Part shown: positions 43,024 to 52,243 of the stretch, piece after piece
Layout: each line of letters begins with the position of its first letter
How positions within the stretch are numbered: position 1 is the first letter of the stretch
NCBI GenBank assembly: GCA_965262705.1
Contig: OZ253556.1
Coordinates: 1,488,001 to 1,552,000, forward strand
From: UJ101 sp965262705
Lineage (GTDB): Bacteria; Bacteroidota; Bacteroidia; Flavobacteriales; UJ101
Direction of reading: 5' to 3'
DNA: 64,000 bases
Program-made: the position numbers and the translations under genes
Notes under the pieces: model-generated
The model's database searches: none
What the model was told of the DNA's origin: nothing
What the model saw: only the letters and a program-made list of their open reading frames with translations

Positions 43024-43749
43024 ATGTATGAAGATATTGTTATCATCCCCACGTATAATGAAAAAGAAAATATTGAAAAAATTATTCGCTGTATTTTCTC
43101 CCTTAAAACTTCTTTTAATGTTTTGATCGTCGATGATAACTCCCCCGATTTAACTTATAAGATAGTTGAATCGCTTCAAAAGGAATACGCTGGTCGCCTT
43201 TTTTTGAAAAAACGAGTGGCAAAAAAGGGATTAGGAAAAGCGTATATAGAGGGGTTTAAGTGGGCACTATCTAAAGGGTATGCTATAATTTATCAAATGG
43301 ACGCCGATTTTTCTCATAATCCCAAAGACTTAGAGCGGTTGCACGAGACCCTAAAGAAAAAAAATATTGGGATGGCAATAGGCTCTCGCTATTCACATGG
43401 AGTTAATGTCATTAATTGGGATATGAAACGGGTATTATTATCTTACTTTGCCTCAAAATATGTACAATTTATTACCGGTATCCCAGTGCATGATACTACT
43501 GCAGGTTTTGCAGCATATAAACGGGCGGTCTTAGAAAAATTAGATTTTTCAAAAATAAAGACTTTTGGATATGGCTTCCAAGTCGAAATGAAATACAGAA
43601 TATGGCTAAAAAGAGTTAAAATTGTTGAAATTCCTATTATTTTTACCGACAGGGTTCAAGGAGAATCTAAAATGAACGGGGGCATCATTAAAGAAGCAGC
43701 ATGGGGGATACTTAAACTAAGATTAGCTCATCTTTTAAAAAAATTATGA
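43024..43749 (+). CDS. Polyprenol monophosphomannose synthase-like GT2 glycosyltransferase
   Basis: Family 2 transferase related to dolichol-phosphate mannose synthase, which loads a sugar from a nucleotide donor onto a polyprenyl phosphate. From the ATG at 43024 the protein has 241 residues: VIIPTYNEKENIEKII, VDDNSPDLT, YQMDADFSHNP with the metal-binding Asp-x-Asp, HDTTAGFAAYKRAVLEKLDF, and RVQGESKMNGGIIKEA. It lacks C-terminal membrane helices. An upstream in-frame start at 42973 lies inside a MITE, so I rejected it. Its stop overlaps the start of the DUF4296 gene by four bases. Confidence 0.9.
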   Translation: MYEDIVIIPTYNEKENIEKIIRCIFSLKTSFNVLIVDDNSPDLTYKIVESLQKEYAGRLFLKKRVAKKGLGKAYIEGFKWALSKGYAIIYQMDADFSHNPKDLERLHETLKKKNIGMAIGSRYSHGVNVINWDMKRVLLSYFASKYVQFITGIPVHDTTAGFAAYKRAVLEKLDFSKIKTFGYGFQVEMKYRIWLKRVKIVEIPIIFTDRVQGESKMNGGIIKEAAWGILKLRLAHLLKKL

Positions 43750-44228
43750 AAAATATTTTTTGTCTTTTTTTACTAATTATAGTGATGACTTCTTGCACTG
43801 AAAGAGAAGAGAAACCTAAAGACTTACTCTCGAAAGAGCAAATGCGCGATATTTTAATAGAAGCAAATTTATCCACTAATTTGCCATATAATACTTTAGA
43901 TAGCAGCGTACGAAATATACGACACAAAACAGATAAACGCTTTCTAAAAATTATAACTTTGAGGAACATTTCTTTAAAAAGATTTAAAAAAAGCCATCAA
44001 TATTATACTCGAAATCTACAAGAGTACAAAACCATTTTTAAGATGGTAAGAGATTCACTTTCTATTAAAATGAAAAGACTTAAACTTGAAAAATCCATTG
44101 CCGAGGATAAAAACAAGACAAAGAAACCCCTTAGAAATAAACCATTGATCGATAAGCAAAAAAATGAAATGCTTCTGGCGCCTATTTATAAAAAATTAGA
44201 CTCTATCAAGAGAATTAGAGAAAAGTGA
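43746..44228 (+). CDS. DUF4296 lipoprotein
   Basis: A 160-residue lipoprotein. The signal ends VMTSC with lipidated Cys17. It then has the DUF4296 pattern KDLLSKEQMRDILIEANLST, a hydroxyl-rich middle and RFKKSHQYYTRNLQEYKTIF, followed by a Lys-rich, probably helical C-terminus. In Flavobacteriia this family sits beside the polyprenol-mannose synthase, as here with a 4-base overlap. The function is unknown, and an envelope role is inferred from lipidation and context. Confidence 0.8.
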   Translation: MKNIFCLFLLIIVMTSCTEREEKPKDLLSKEQMRDILIEANLSTNLPYNTLDSSVRNIRHKTDKRFLKIITLRNISLKRFKKSHQYYTRNLQEYKTIFKMVRDSLSIKMKRLKLEKSIAEDKNKTKKPLRNKPLIDKQKNEMLLAPIYKKLDSIKRIREK

Positions 44229-44261
44229 AATACGTATTTTTTTAAACATAATGAAGACTTT

Positions 44262-44310
44262 TCTGTGTATTCTGCAAATGCAAGTCAGCACGAGATAAAT
44301 GCCTCACAGG
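44262..44310. mobile_element. Mobile-repeat fragment between DUF4296 and gldC
   Basis: TGTGTATTCTGCAAATGCAAG followed by TCAGCACGAGATAAATGCC resembles the right part of copies E and K. Neither terminus is complete. It sits directly at the gldC stop codon. Confidence 0.35.
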
Positions 44311-44311
44311 T

Positions 44312-44641
44312 TCAGAGAATCTTCGATTTTTTAGCAAATCGGGCGGCAAAGTTTTCAAGCTCTGTAGCTACTTCCTGTTCATCTGTAGCGCGGGCATATG
44401 TTTGTGCCATGCTGATTAGAATCTGATGAAAAAATTTTTTCATACTCTCTATAGGCATCTCTTTTGTCCATAAATCCAGTTTTAGCATTTCTTTCATAGA
44501 TTCATTCCATACGTATAAAAAAGCTGCCTTTGCTTCTTCGTTTTCTATTCCCCCCTCTGTTGCCGTCCAGTGAATGGTTTCCGGCACATGATTTTTATCT
44601 AACTTTACTTGTATTTTAATTTCTGGTTCTTTTTTATTCAT
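44312..44641 (-). CDS. gldC: Gliding motility protein GldC
   Basis: GldC is a small cytoplasmic protein required for full gliding in Flavobacterium. The 109 residues match the family closely: EIKIQVKLDKNHVPETIHWT, ATEGGIENEEAKAAFLYVWN, MKEMLKLDLWTKEMPIESMK and a C-terminal QTYARATDEQEV helix. It follows gldB by 15 bases on the same strand, the arrangement seen in gliding Bacteroidota. The molecular function is unknown. Confidence 0.93.
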   Translation of the reverse strand: MNKKEPEIKIQVKLDKNHVPETIHWTATEGGIENEEAKAAFLYVWNESMKEMLKLDLWTKEMPIESMKKFFHQILISMAQTYARATDEQEVATELENFAARFAKKSKIL

Positions 44642-44656
44642 TCTCTATTTTGTTTA

Positions 44657-45616
44657 TTACTTTCGGGGTTTGTATTTAGATTTGCTATAAATTCGTTCAG
44701 GTTCCATATCCTGAATAGCGTTTTGTAGGGTTACCTTCGGATTTTTTTCCATATACTGGCGCATAATTTGCCACCCTTGCCAAATACCGACACGTGGGGG
44801 AATATCTAAATCATTATCGGTATAAAACTTTGAAAAGGGCGCTTCGTCAATAAAACGCTTAGCATAATCCGGCTCTGTTTTAAAAAGCATTTCTCGTTGT
44901 AAATAATAATTCCATAATCTGAATTCATTTTTTTTGACCCATTCCATTTGATGAGGCGTATATCCTATTTTTATAGAATCGGGAGTATCGGGCAGGAATG
45001 CGTCTTTTAGCAACATTTTTTTGCCTTGATAGACCAATAAGTTAAGGTAACGCCCCTCGGAAGGGTTTTGAGGCACAAGATAATCTGCGATGCTTTCAGC
45101 AACATCGCTTAGAAGATGTGCGCGATTTTTATTCTTTCGTAAATAAGGTTCTATCGTTTTATAATATTGACTGCCGGCACCGAGATAGCTTTCCAAAGGA
45201 ATTAAGATTAAAGAATCGGCATAAAGCGGGTGGTAATTTTGGCTGGGGTTATTCACCAGGGTGATTACTTTTTTTACCTGAAAATCAGGATAATAATATT
45301 TTACATGTTGAATTAATTTTTTTAGTTCTTGTTTCAAAGTAGAAATATCTCCGTACTTTTTTTTAACCTCAGCGGACAGCGTATTTAAAATCGTATCTTT
45401 TCGGTCTATTATAAATGTAGAATCCGGGGTGTTTAAAGGCAATAACTGTGGATATTCTTTTCTTAGTGAAGATAAGTCTCGATGAGAGAAAAAGTCATTT
45501 TCAAAACGTTTTACTTTATATTGAACAGGGATATGGCTTACATTTACTTTAAAATGATTTGCTTTTTTACAGGAAAGAAAAAGGGTAAGAAGGATTAAAC
45601 TTATGATTTTTTTCAT
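44657..45616 (-). CDS. gldB: Gliding motility lipoprotein GldB
   Basis: A 319-residue lipoprotein needed for gliding in Flavobacterium johnsoniae. The signal ends LLTLFLSC with Cys16. The body has VKRFENDFFSHRDL, YPDFQVKKVITLVNNPSQNY, LIPLESYLGAGSQYYK, RAHLLSDVAESIADYLVP and the C-terminal RVGIWQGWQIMRQYMEKNP, which resembles the zinc-peptidase-like fold of the DUF2268 group, with an imperfect metal site. It is the first gene of gldB-gldC. MITE copy M and a short repeat-rich gap lie upstream. Confidence 0.93.
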   Translation of the reverse strand: MKKIISLILLTLFLSCKKANHFKVNVSHIPVQYKVKRFENDFFSHRDLSSLRKEYPQLLPLNTPDSTFIIDRKDTILNTLSAEVKKKYGDISTLKQELKKLIQHVKYYYPDFQVKKVITLVNNPSQNYHPLYADSLILIPLESYLGAGSQYYKTIEPYLRKNKNRAHLLSDVAESIADYLVPQNPSEGRYLNLLVYQGKKMLLKDAFLPDTPDSIKIGYTPHQMEWVKKNEFRLWNYYLQREMLFKTEPDYAKRFIDEAPFSKFYTDNDLDIPPRVGIWQGWQIMRQYMEKNPKVTLQNAIQDMEPERIYSKSKYKPRK

Positions 45617-45924
45617 TCAATTATTTTTTTATTTGATTTTGCACACAAAAGTATATAAATGAATTAAAAATGCAATGATAATCCCATTTATATGTATCCT
45701 GCAGTTTCAAGTCAATGAAAGGTCTCCTCTTTTATGTGGAAAGGGAAAAAAAGTCTACGGGTTTTGCGGGGTGAGCGTTAGGGATAGAAGCGGTATCCTT
45801 TTTCTTGGGGCAGGCTTTTGCTCCAAGAAAAAGATGTAGCGGATAGCCCGACCGCCGCCAGGCGGGAACGCCAAAAAAGAATCCGAGGTAAAAAGATTTT
45901 ATGTACGCCTTCGTGATAAAAATC
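45617..45924. other. Repeat-rich gap upstream of gldB
   Basis: No gene is recognised. Around 45700-45727 is a fragment of the TTTCAAGTCAATGAAAGGTC type. From 45735 to 45900 there is GC-richer DNA with GGCGGGAACGCC at 45861-45872, shared with 9697-9708, and short overlapping frames typical of non-coding repeats. Confidence 0.4.
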
Positions 45925-46135
45925 GAGACCGTTGCAGAACACATAAAAAAGGATGAAAAAGAAAGCGTCTAACTTCAAACTGCTTCCTTACTTCGGCTGT
46001 GCTCAGCAACCAGCTCAAAAAATTAAAATCCTCACAATCATTAGATTGCTCCGGTATTTAATTTTTATCGGGCGTTGCATTTTTTGGTTAGCGTGCGTTT
46101 CGACAAGCTCAATACAAGCTTTTTGCAACGGTCTC
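45925..46135 (-). mobile_element. MITE-like element with two short insertions (copy M)
   Basis: Reverse-oriented copy of 211 bp with intact ends (GAGACCGTTGCAGAACAC and TTGCAACGGTCTC). Compared with copies G and I it carries a CTTCGGCTGTGCTCAGCAACC insertion at about 45988-46008 and a TTTCGACAAGCTCAATACAAG insertion at 46098-46118. These account for its extra length. No target duplication is seen. Confidence 0.75.
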
Positions 46136-46157
46136 AGTCTGCATAACCTTTATTGAA

Positions 46158-47711
46158 TTATTTAGGCGTTAAAGAGGCTAAGGGGATAATCATTTCCTCA
46201 AGTGAAATACCGCCATGCTGATAGGTGTTTTTATAGTAGTTTACAAAATGATTATAATTATTAGGATAGGCAAAAAACAGGTCTTCTCGCGCAAAAATAT
46301 ATCTTGAACTTATATTTACTTTAGGCAGGTAAAATTCTTCGGGGTGTTCGGCGGCTAAAACTTTTTTAGCCGGGTAGCTTAACTTTCGCCCGAGTTTATA
46401 GCGCAGATTGGTGCTTGTATTGCGGTCTCCGATGACTTTAGTGGGGGTTTTTACTAAAATAGTACCATGGTCTGTTGTAATTATTAGATTTAGTTTTTCT
46501 TCTGCGCATTGTTTTATAAAAGTCAGGATATGTGCATTTTCAAACCAATTATAGGTAACAGATCGATAGGTTTTATCTCCTCTAATCATTTGTTTAATAA
46601 CCTTATTATCTGTTTTGGCATGGGATAAAACATCAATAAAGTTATAGACGACTGCGGTAAAGTCTGCCATTTTTATCCTATGAAAGTCGTCTATTAGTCT
46701 TCTTTCGCCTTTCACATTAAGTATCTTATAGTATAGGCTGCTTATTTCACCTTTTCCGATTCGTTTTAAATGTGCGCTCAATAGTTCCGCTTCATATTCG
46801 TTCTTATTTCCTTCGTCGGTGTCATTCTTCCAATAATTAGGATGTCGTTTTTCAATATCGGCAGGCATCATTCCTGCAAAAAAACTATTTCGTGCATATT
46901 GCGTGGCCGTCGGGAGTATGCTGTAGAAAAGATGTTCCTTCTTTATATTGTAATAACGGTTAATGAGCGGCTTTATCATTTCCCATTGGTCTAATCTTAG
47001 ATTGTCTATCATCAATAAAACGATTTTTTTTTGGTCTATTTCTGGAACCACTAGTTGATCAAAAACGGTATGAGAGAGTATGGGTTTTTCATTAGAGGTA
47101 AACCATTGGGTATAGTTTCGCTGGATAAATTTAAAAAATTGCCCGTTAGCTTCATTTTTTTGACTTTTTAAAACCGTTAATAATTCGTTATTGTCGATTT
47201 TTTCTAACTCTATTTCCCATTTAACCAATTTTTTGTAAAGAACTTCCCAATCTTTATACGATTTTGCCTGTGTAATTTCAAGAGCAATCGTGCGAAATGT
47301 TTCTTGATAATGCCGGGTGGTATGATTCTGTATAATACTTTTTTTATGCAGTAGTTTTTTTAGACTTAGCAGGATTTGATTAGGATTAATGGGTTTTATT
47401 AAATAATCGGCAATATGCGCTCCGATGGCTTCATCCATAATGTTTTCCGCTTCGCTTTTCGTAACCATTACCACCGGCAAATCAGCATGTGTTTTCTTGA
47501 TTTCCTGCAAAGTCTGCAATCCTGAAAGCCCGGGCATATTTTCATCTAGTAAAACTAAATCGAATGATTGCACGTTAATTTTTTCCAAAGCATCATTTCC
47601 ACTTCTTACCGGCATAACCTCATACCCTTTTTTTTCTAAAAATAATATATGGGGCTTTAGTAAATCAATTTCATCATCAACCCAAATAATTTTAGCGGCG
47701 TTATCATTCAT
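46158..47711 (-). CDS. porX: Type IX secretion response regulator PorX (REC-PglZ)
   Basis: PorX links the PorY histidine kinase to expression and function of the type IX secretion system. The 517 residues contain an N-terminal receiver domain (acidic pair Asp12/Asp13, phospho-acceptor Asp56 in LVLLDENMPG, Lys in MVTKSEAE) and then a helical linker. A C-terminal PglZ domain of the alkaline-phosphatase superfamily follows, with VLLMIDNLRLDQWEMI, TATQYARNSFFAGMMP and LNLIITTDHGTILV as metal-site segments. Length and architecture match PorX. It is divergent from the HD gene, and the 49-base gap must hold both promoters. Confidence 0.93.
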   Translation of the reverse strand: MNDNAAKIIWVDDEIDLLKPHILFLEKKGYEVMPVRSGNDALEKINVQSFDLVLLDENMPGLSGLQTLQEIKKTHADLPVVMVTKSEAENIMDEAIGAHIADYLIKPINPNQILLSLKKLLHKKSIIQNHTTRHYQETFRTIALEITQAKSYKDWEVLYKKLVKWEIELEKIDNNELLTVLKSQKNEANGQFFKFIQRNYTQWFTSNEKPILSHTVFDQLVVPEIDQKKIVLLMIDNLRLDQWEMIKPLINRYYNIKKEHLFYSILPTATQYARNSFFAGMMPADIEKRHPNYWKNDTDEGNKNEYEAELLSAHLKRIGKGEISSLYYKILNVKGERRLIDDFHRIKMADFTAVVYNFIDVLSHAKTDNKVIKQMIRGDKTYRSVTYNWFENAHILTFIKQCAEEKLNLIITTDHGTILVKTPTKVIGDRNTSTNLRYKLGRKLSYPAKKVLAAEHPEEFYLPKVNISSRYIFAREDLFFAYPNNYNHFVNYYKNTYQHGGISLEEMIIPLASLTPK

Positions 47712-47760
47712 ATTTTTGTATATTTATTTTGTAAATGTAAAAATTAAAATTTTTAGCCTT

Positions 47761-48969
47761 GTGAAAAAATTCCAGTCAAAAATAATTAACGACCCTTTAT
47801 ATGGGCTTATTAGAATTGATTCGCCGATTTTTTTTGATTTAATTGAACATCCGATTTTTCAAAGATTGCGTCGAATTTCGCAAACCGGGTTATCTTATCT
47901 GGTGTATCCCGGTGCGCTTCACACGCGTTTTCATCATTCGTTGGGCTGTTTACATTTAATGCAAAGAGCACTCAACATACTCAAGCAAAAAGGGGTGCTT
48001 ATCTCAAAAGAAGAAGAGGTGAGTGCGTGTGCTGCCATCTTATTGCACGATGTAGGGCACGGACCGTTTTCTCATGCGCTGGAAAACTATATAATTAACG
48101 TTGATCATGAAGAAATTTCACGATACCTATTTAATCAATTAAATAAAGAATTCAACGGAGAATTAACCCTGGCGCTTAAAATTTTTAACGGAAATTATCA
48201 TAGAAAATTTTTTAAACAATTAATATCTGGGCAATTGGATGTCGATCGATTAGACTACCTAATGCGGGATAGTTTTTATACCGGGGTAGCAGACGGAACG
48301 ATTAGTATTAACCGTTTAATTTCGATGATGAACGTAATAGATGACGAAATCGTAATTGAAGCAAAAGGAATTTATTCGGTAGAAAAGTTTATTATCGCCC
48401 GGATGTTTATGTACTGGCAGGTATATCTTCATAAAACAGCAGTAGGCGCAGAATATTTATTAACTAAAATACTAAAGCGCGCAAGAGAATTGTACCGAAA
48501 CAAGGTTGAAATTTGGACTACTCCTGAGGTCGCTTACTTTTTCAAACATGACATTAACCCAACGAACCTTGACGCGCGCACGATTAAGCACTTTCTTTTT
48601 CTTTCGGATAGCGATATTTTAAGCTGTATAAAACAATGGACAAAATCAAAAGACCCTATATTGTGCGAAATATCAAACAGTTTAATTTCCCGGTCGTTAT
48701 ATAAGATAAAACAAAGTGAGCAAATACGTGATAAACTTTATTTTTTTGAAGAATTGTCTTTAAATAAAACAAAAATAAAAAATGAGTACTTTTCAGGGAT
48801 CATTTCTGTAAAAAACTTAGCCTATGATTCTCATTATCCCATCAAGCTGTTAATGAAAAATGGGGAAATAAAAAAATTGGAGGAGATCTCAAATCAACTT
48901 GATTTTAGGCAATTATCAAAAACAGTAATCAAGCAGTATTTCTGCTATTCTAAAAAGCTGAGAGAATAA
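47761..48969 (+). CDS. HD-domain phosphohydrolase (dNTPase-like)
   Basis: Member of the HD superfamily related to deoxyguanosinetriphosphate triphosphohydrolases and SAMHD1. Starting at the GTG at 47761 gives 402 residues. It contains FQRLRRISQTGLSYLVYPGA, HTRFHHSLGCLHLM with the first metal His, CAAILLHDVGHGPFSHALE with His-Asp, SGQLDVDRLDYLMRDSFYTG with the last Asp, and a C-terminal domain without a recognised motif. A longer frame to 47425 runs antisense through porX and was rejected. The GTG start fits the conserved KKFQSKIINDPLYG beginning of the family. The nucleotide substrate is unproven. Confidence 0.9.
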   Translation: MKKFQSKIINDPLYGLIRIDSPIFFDLIEHPIFQRLRRISQTGLSYLVYPGALHTRFHHSLGCLHLMQRALNILKQKGVLISKEEEVSACAAILLHDVGHGPFSHALENYIINVDHEEISRYLFNQLNKEFNGELTLALKIFNGNYHRKFFKQLISGQLDVDRLDYLMRDSFYTGVADGTISINRLISMMNVIDDEIVIEAKGIYSVEKFIIARMFMYWQVYLHKTAVGAEYLLTKILKRARELYRNKVEIWTTPEVAYFFKHDINPTNLDARTIKHFLFLSDSDILSCIKQWTKSKDPILCEISNSLISRSLYKIKQSEQIRDKLYFFEELSLNKTKIKNEYFSGIISVKNLAYDSHYPIKLLMKNGEIKKLEEISNQLDFRQLSKTVIKQYFCYSKKLRE

Positions 48970-49011
48970 ATTCTTAAGCAACTGATAATTTATTATTACT
49001 TTTGTAAAAAT

Positions 49012-50055
49012 ATGGAGTTTAGGGCGTCACAAATAGCAAAAGTTTTAGAGGGTGAAGTTCAGGGAAATCCGGAAGAAGTCATACTCACATTTACCAAAAT
49101 AGAAGAAGGCATAAAAGGTGGAATAACTTTTCTTAGCAATCCTAAGTACACCTCTTATCTTTACAATACTAAAGCCTCAGTGGTTATTGTAAATGAAGAC
49201 TTTATGCTGGATAAAGATGTTTCGGTAACCTTAATCAAAGTAACAGACGCTTATGCGGCTTTTACCCGATTGTTAAAATTTTATGATGATTATCGTAAAT
49301 CGTCTAAAATAGGAATAGAGCATCCTCACTATATTGCTGAATCAGCAAAAATAGGGTTAAAAGTTTATATTGGTGCTTTTTCATATATTGGAGAAAATGT
49401 AATTATAGAAGATAAAGTTAAAATCTATCCTCATACCTACATAGGAGATAATTCAAAAATAGGAAAGAATACCACACTTAATGCCGGAGTAAAAATTTAT
49501 GCAGATACTCAAATAGGTGAAAACTGCACCATTCATTCCGGCGCTGTTATTGGATCAGATGGTTTTGGTTTTGCCCCTAATTCTAATAAAGAATATAACA
49601 AAGTTCCTCAAATAGGAAATGTGATTTTGGAGGATAATGTTGAGGTAGGATCCAATACAACTATTGATAGAGCTACTTTGGGGTCTACGATTATTAGAAA
49701 GGGTGTAAAATTAGATAATCATATTCAAATAGCACATAATGTAGAGATAGGAGAAGATACGGTTATTGCCTCTCAAACGGGAGTAGCGGGATCCTCAAAA
49801 ATAGGAAAACGAGCGATGATTGCAGGTCAGGTAGGAATTATTGGCCATCTAAAACTGGGAGATGATATTAAGATCGCTGCTCAAAGCGGTATAGGAAATG
49901 ATTTGCCTTCGAATGCCATAGTCCAGGGATCTCCGGCCTATGAAATAATGAATTATAAAAAATCTTATGTTTACTTCAAAAAATTACCCGATTTAGTCAA
50001 ACAAATTGACAACTTAGAGAAAACATTACATGGGCAAAATCATAGTGGCAGATAA
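49012..50055 (+). CDS. lpxD: UDP-3-O-(3-hydroxyacyl)glucosamine N-acyltransferase
   Basis: LpxD adds the second 3-hydroxyacyl chain in lipid A synthesis. The 347 residues have an N-terminal uridine-binding domain (GGITFLSNPKYTSYLY) and a left-handed beta-helix of hexapeptide repeats with NTTIDRATLGSTIIRKGVKL and DNHIQIAHNVEIG, where the catalytic His lies. A C-terminal helix (KKLPDLVKQIDNLEKTL) completes the fold. The gene overlaps lpxC-fabZ by 26 bases. A TACTTTTG box ending about 10 bases before the ATG suggests a nearby promoter. It is first in a lipid A cluster. Confidence 0.96.
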   Translation: MEFRASQIAKVLEGEVQGNPEEVILTFTKIEEGIKGGITFLSNPKYTSYLYNTKASVVIVNEDFMLDKDVSVTLIKVTDAYAAFTRLLKFYDDYRKSSKIGIEHPHYIAESAKIGLKVYIGAFSYIGENVIIEDKVKIYPHTYIGDNSKIGKNTTLNAGVKIYADTQIGENCTIHSGAVIGSDGFGFAPNSNKEYNKVPQIGNVILEDNVEVGSNTTIDRATLGSTIIRKGVKLDNHIQIAHNVEIGEDTVIASQTGVAGSSKIGKRAMIAGQVGIIGHLKLGDDIKIAAQSGIGNDLPSNAIVQGSPAYEIMNYKKSYVYFKKLPDLVKQIDNLEKTLHGQNHSGR

Positions 50056-51439
50056 ACAAAAAACCATTAAAAAGAAAGTAAAACTTTCCGGGCACGGATT
50101 ACACACCGGAGAAATATCAGATCTAACCTTTAAGCCAGCCCCTGAAAATACAGGATTAGTTTTCATTAGAACGGACTTAGAGGGGGTACCAAAAATAGAA
50201 GCTGATGCACTGTATGTGATAAGCACCGAGCGCGGAACCACCTTAGAAAAAAAAGGAGTACGAGTTTATACTTCTGAACACGTACTCGCTGCCTTAGTAG
50301 GGATGGATGTAGACAATTGTTACATTCAAATGACAGGTCCTGAGCCTCCCATCATGGACGGGTCTTCTAAATATTTTGTTAAAGCCATTGAAGAAGCAGG
50401 GGTAAAAGAGCAAACTTCACCGAGGGAATATTTTGTAATAAAAGATACGATAAGCGTTAGCGACCCTCATACAGGAAGTGAGATTGTTGCTACCCCTTCG
50501 GATGATTATCAAATCGTTACTATGGTTGATTTTGGCACAAAAGTAGTTGGAACACAAAATGCTACGTTAAGGCATCTTTCAGAATTTAGCCGGGAAATTG
50601 CCGATGCCAGAACCTTTGTCTTTCTTCATGAATTAGAACAACTTATTGATGCGGGGCTTATCAAAGGAGGAGATATTAATAATGCCATAGTATATGTTGA
50701 CCAAAAAATCTCACCAGAAACACAGGAAAAATTAAAAAAAATATTTAAGAAAGATAAAGTTAGTATTAAACCCAATGGTATTTTAGATAATATTGACCTG
50801 CACTATCCTAATGAAGCGGCCAGACATAAATTATTAGATGTCATAGGTGATCTGGCCTTAATTGGAACAAGGATTAAAGGGCGGATATTCGCCAGCAAAC
50901 CCGGGCATTCTATCAATACGCAGTTTGCAAAAAAATTAGCAAAGCATATTAAAATAGCAAAACGTAAAGATGTCCCTGAATTTAATGTTAATATTAATTC
51001 TCCGGTACATGATATTAATCAAATTAAACAGATACTACCGCATCGTTATCCGTTTCTGCTTGTAGATAAAATTATTGAGCAATCAGAACATCATATTGTA
51101 GGATTAAAGAACGTAACTTCTAATGAGCCCTATTTTATTGGTCATTTTCCTGAAGAACCCGTAATGCCGGGGGTACTACAAGTAGAAGCTATGGCTCAGG
51201 TAGGTGGAATTTTAGTCCTGTCAAAAGTAGAAGACCCTGAGAAATACTCTACTTATTTCATGAAAATAGACCGAGTTCGTTTTAAAAGAAAAGTAATACC
51301 TGGAGATACGCTTATTTTAAAGATGGATTTATTAGAGCCCATTCGTCGAGGAATTGTTCACATGCAGGGATACGCTTATGTCCGTGATGCAATTGTTGCA
51401 GAGGCAGAATTGCTGGCTCAAATTGTTAAGAACAAATAG
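50030..51439 (+). CDS. lpxC-fabZ: Fused LpxC deacetylase / FabZ dehydratase
   Basis: Bifunctional protein typical of Bacteroidota. Residues about 1-305 are the zinc deacetylase LpxC, the committed lipid A step (KKVKLSGHGLHTGEISDLTF, TSEHVLAALVGMDVDNC with the zinc His, MDGSSKYF, and ARHKLLDVIGDLALIG with His-x3-Asp ligands). Residues about 315-469 are the 3-hydroxyacyl-ACP dehydratase FabZ (LPHRYPFLLVDKI with catalytic His and GHFPEEPVMPGVLQVEAMAQ with catalytic Glu). The two enzymes draw on the same 3-hydroxyacyl-ACP pool, which explains the fusion. Start codon overlaps the end of lpxD. Confidence 0.97.
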   Translation: MGKIIVADKQKTIKKKVKLSGHGLHTGEISDLTFKPAPENTGLVFIRTDLEGVPKIEADALYVISTERGTTLEKKGVRVYTSEHVLAALVGMDVDNCYIQMTGPEPPIMDGSSKYFVKAIEEAGVKEQTSPREYFVIKDTISVSDPHTGSEIVATPSDDYQIVTMVDFGTKVVGTQNATLRHLSEFSREIADARTFVFLHELEQLIDAGLIKGGDINNAIVYVDQKISPETQEKLKKIFKKDKVSIKPNGILDNIDLHYPNEAARHKLLDVIGDLALIGTRIKGRIFASKPGHSINTQFAKKLAKHIKIAKRKDVPEFNVNINSPVHDINQIKQILPHRYPFLLVDKIIEQSEHHIVGLKNVTSNEPYFIGHFPEEPVMPGVLQVEAMAQVGGILVLSKVEDPEKYSTYFMKIDRVRFKRKVIPGDTLILKMDLLEPIRRGIVHMQGYAYVRDAIVAEAELLAQIVKNK

Positions 51440-51453
51440 ACCCTAGTAGCGAT

Positions 51454-52233
51454 ATGAATAATATGGTAAATATTCATCCAAGAGCGATTATTGGAAAAAA
51501 TGTAACCATTAATCCTTTTAGCACCATAGAAGAAGATGTAGAAATACAAGACGGCACTTGGATAGGGACGAATGTAACAATTATGGATGGAGCTAGAATA
51601 GGCAAAAATTGTAAAATTTTTCCAGGCGCGGTTATTTCCGCTGAGCCACAAGATTTAAAATATAAAGGAGAAAAAACATTTACCTATATCGGTGATAGAA
51701 CAGTTATTCGAGAATCGGTAACCGTTAATAAAGGCACATTGGCACTAGGTTACACAAAAATAGGCAATGATTGTTTGATTATGGCAACCGCGCATATCGC
51801 ACATGATTGTGTAATCGGAGACCGTGTAATTATAGTAAATGGTGTGGGGTTGGCAGGACATATAAATATTAAAGACTACGCTATTTTAGGTGGAATGGTC
51901 GCCGTACATCAATTTACACAAATAGGGGCTCATTCACTGGTAGCTGGAGGGGCACTCGTTAGAAAAGATATTCCTCCTTATGTGAAAGCGGCACGAGAGC
52001 CCATTGCCTATGCAGGTGTAAACTCCTTAGGACTCTATAGAAGAGGGTTTGATAGTGATCAAGTAAATACCATTAGAAATATTTATCGTATCCTTTTTCA
52101 ACAAGGACTACCCAGTACAAAAGCAGTGGAAAAAATACAAAAAACCTTTCCACCATCAAAAGAGAAGCAAACGATTTTAAACTTTGTTAAGCATTCAGAA
52201 CGAGGGATCATAAAAGGATATAATAACGAATAA
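51454..52233 (+). CDS. lpxA: Acyl-ACP:UDP-N-acetylglucosamine O-acyltransferase
   Basis: LpxA performs the first acylation of UDP-GlcNAc in lipid A synthesis. The 259 residues begin with hexapeptide beta-helix repeats (VNIHPRAIIGKNVTINPFST) and have MATAHIAHDCVIGDRVIIVN with the catalytic His and VNGVGLAGHINIKDYAILGG. The C-terminal helical domain (NSLGLYRRGFDSDQVNTIRN) is the LpxA-specific acyltransferase-C part. Canonical length. It follows lpxC-fabZ by 14 bases. Confidence 0.96.
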   Translation: MNNMVNIHPRAIIGKNVTINPFSTIEEDVEIQDGTWIGTNVTIMDGARIGKNCKIFPGAVISAEPQDLKYKGEKTFTYIGDRTVIRESVTVNKGTLALGYTKIGNDCLIMATAHIAHDCVIGDRVIIVNGVGLAGHINIKDYAILGGMVAVHQFTQIGAHSLVAGGALVRKDIPPYVKAAREPIAYAGVNSLGLYRRGFDSDQVNTIRNIYRILFQQGLPSTKAVEKIQKTFPPSKEKQTILNFVKHSERGIIKGYNNE

Positions 52234-52243
52234 AAATATAATT

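Noticed and set aside
45732..45978. Two overlapping small genes upstream of gldB
   Set aside because: They overlap in different frames across repeat DNA and a MITE, lack coding character, and resemble spurious products of dispersed repeats.
45925..46135. Retron or group II intron remnant
   Set aside because: The sequence is explained by the MITE family plus two short insertions. No reverse transcriptase or domain V-like structure is seen.
47425..47760. Longer HD-domain protein starting inside porX
   Set aside because: The extension is antisense to a clear receiver domain. The GTG at 47761 matches the conserved family start.
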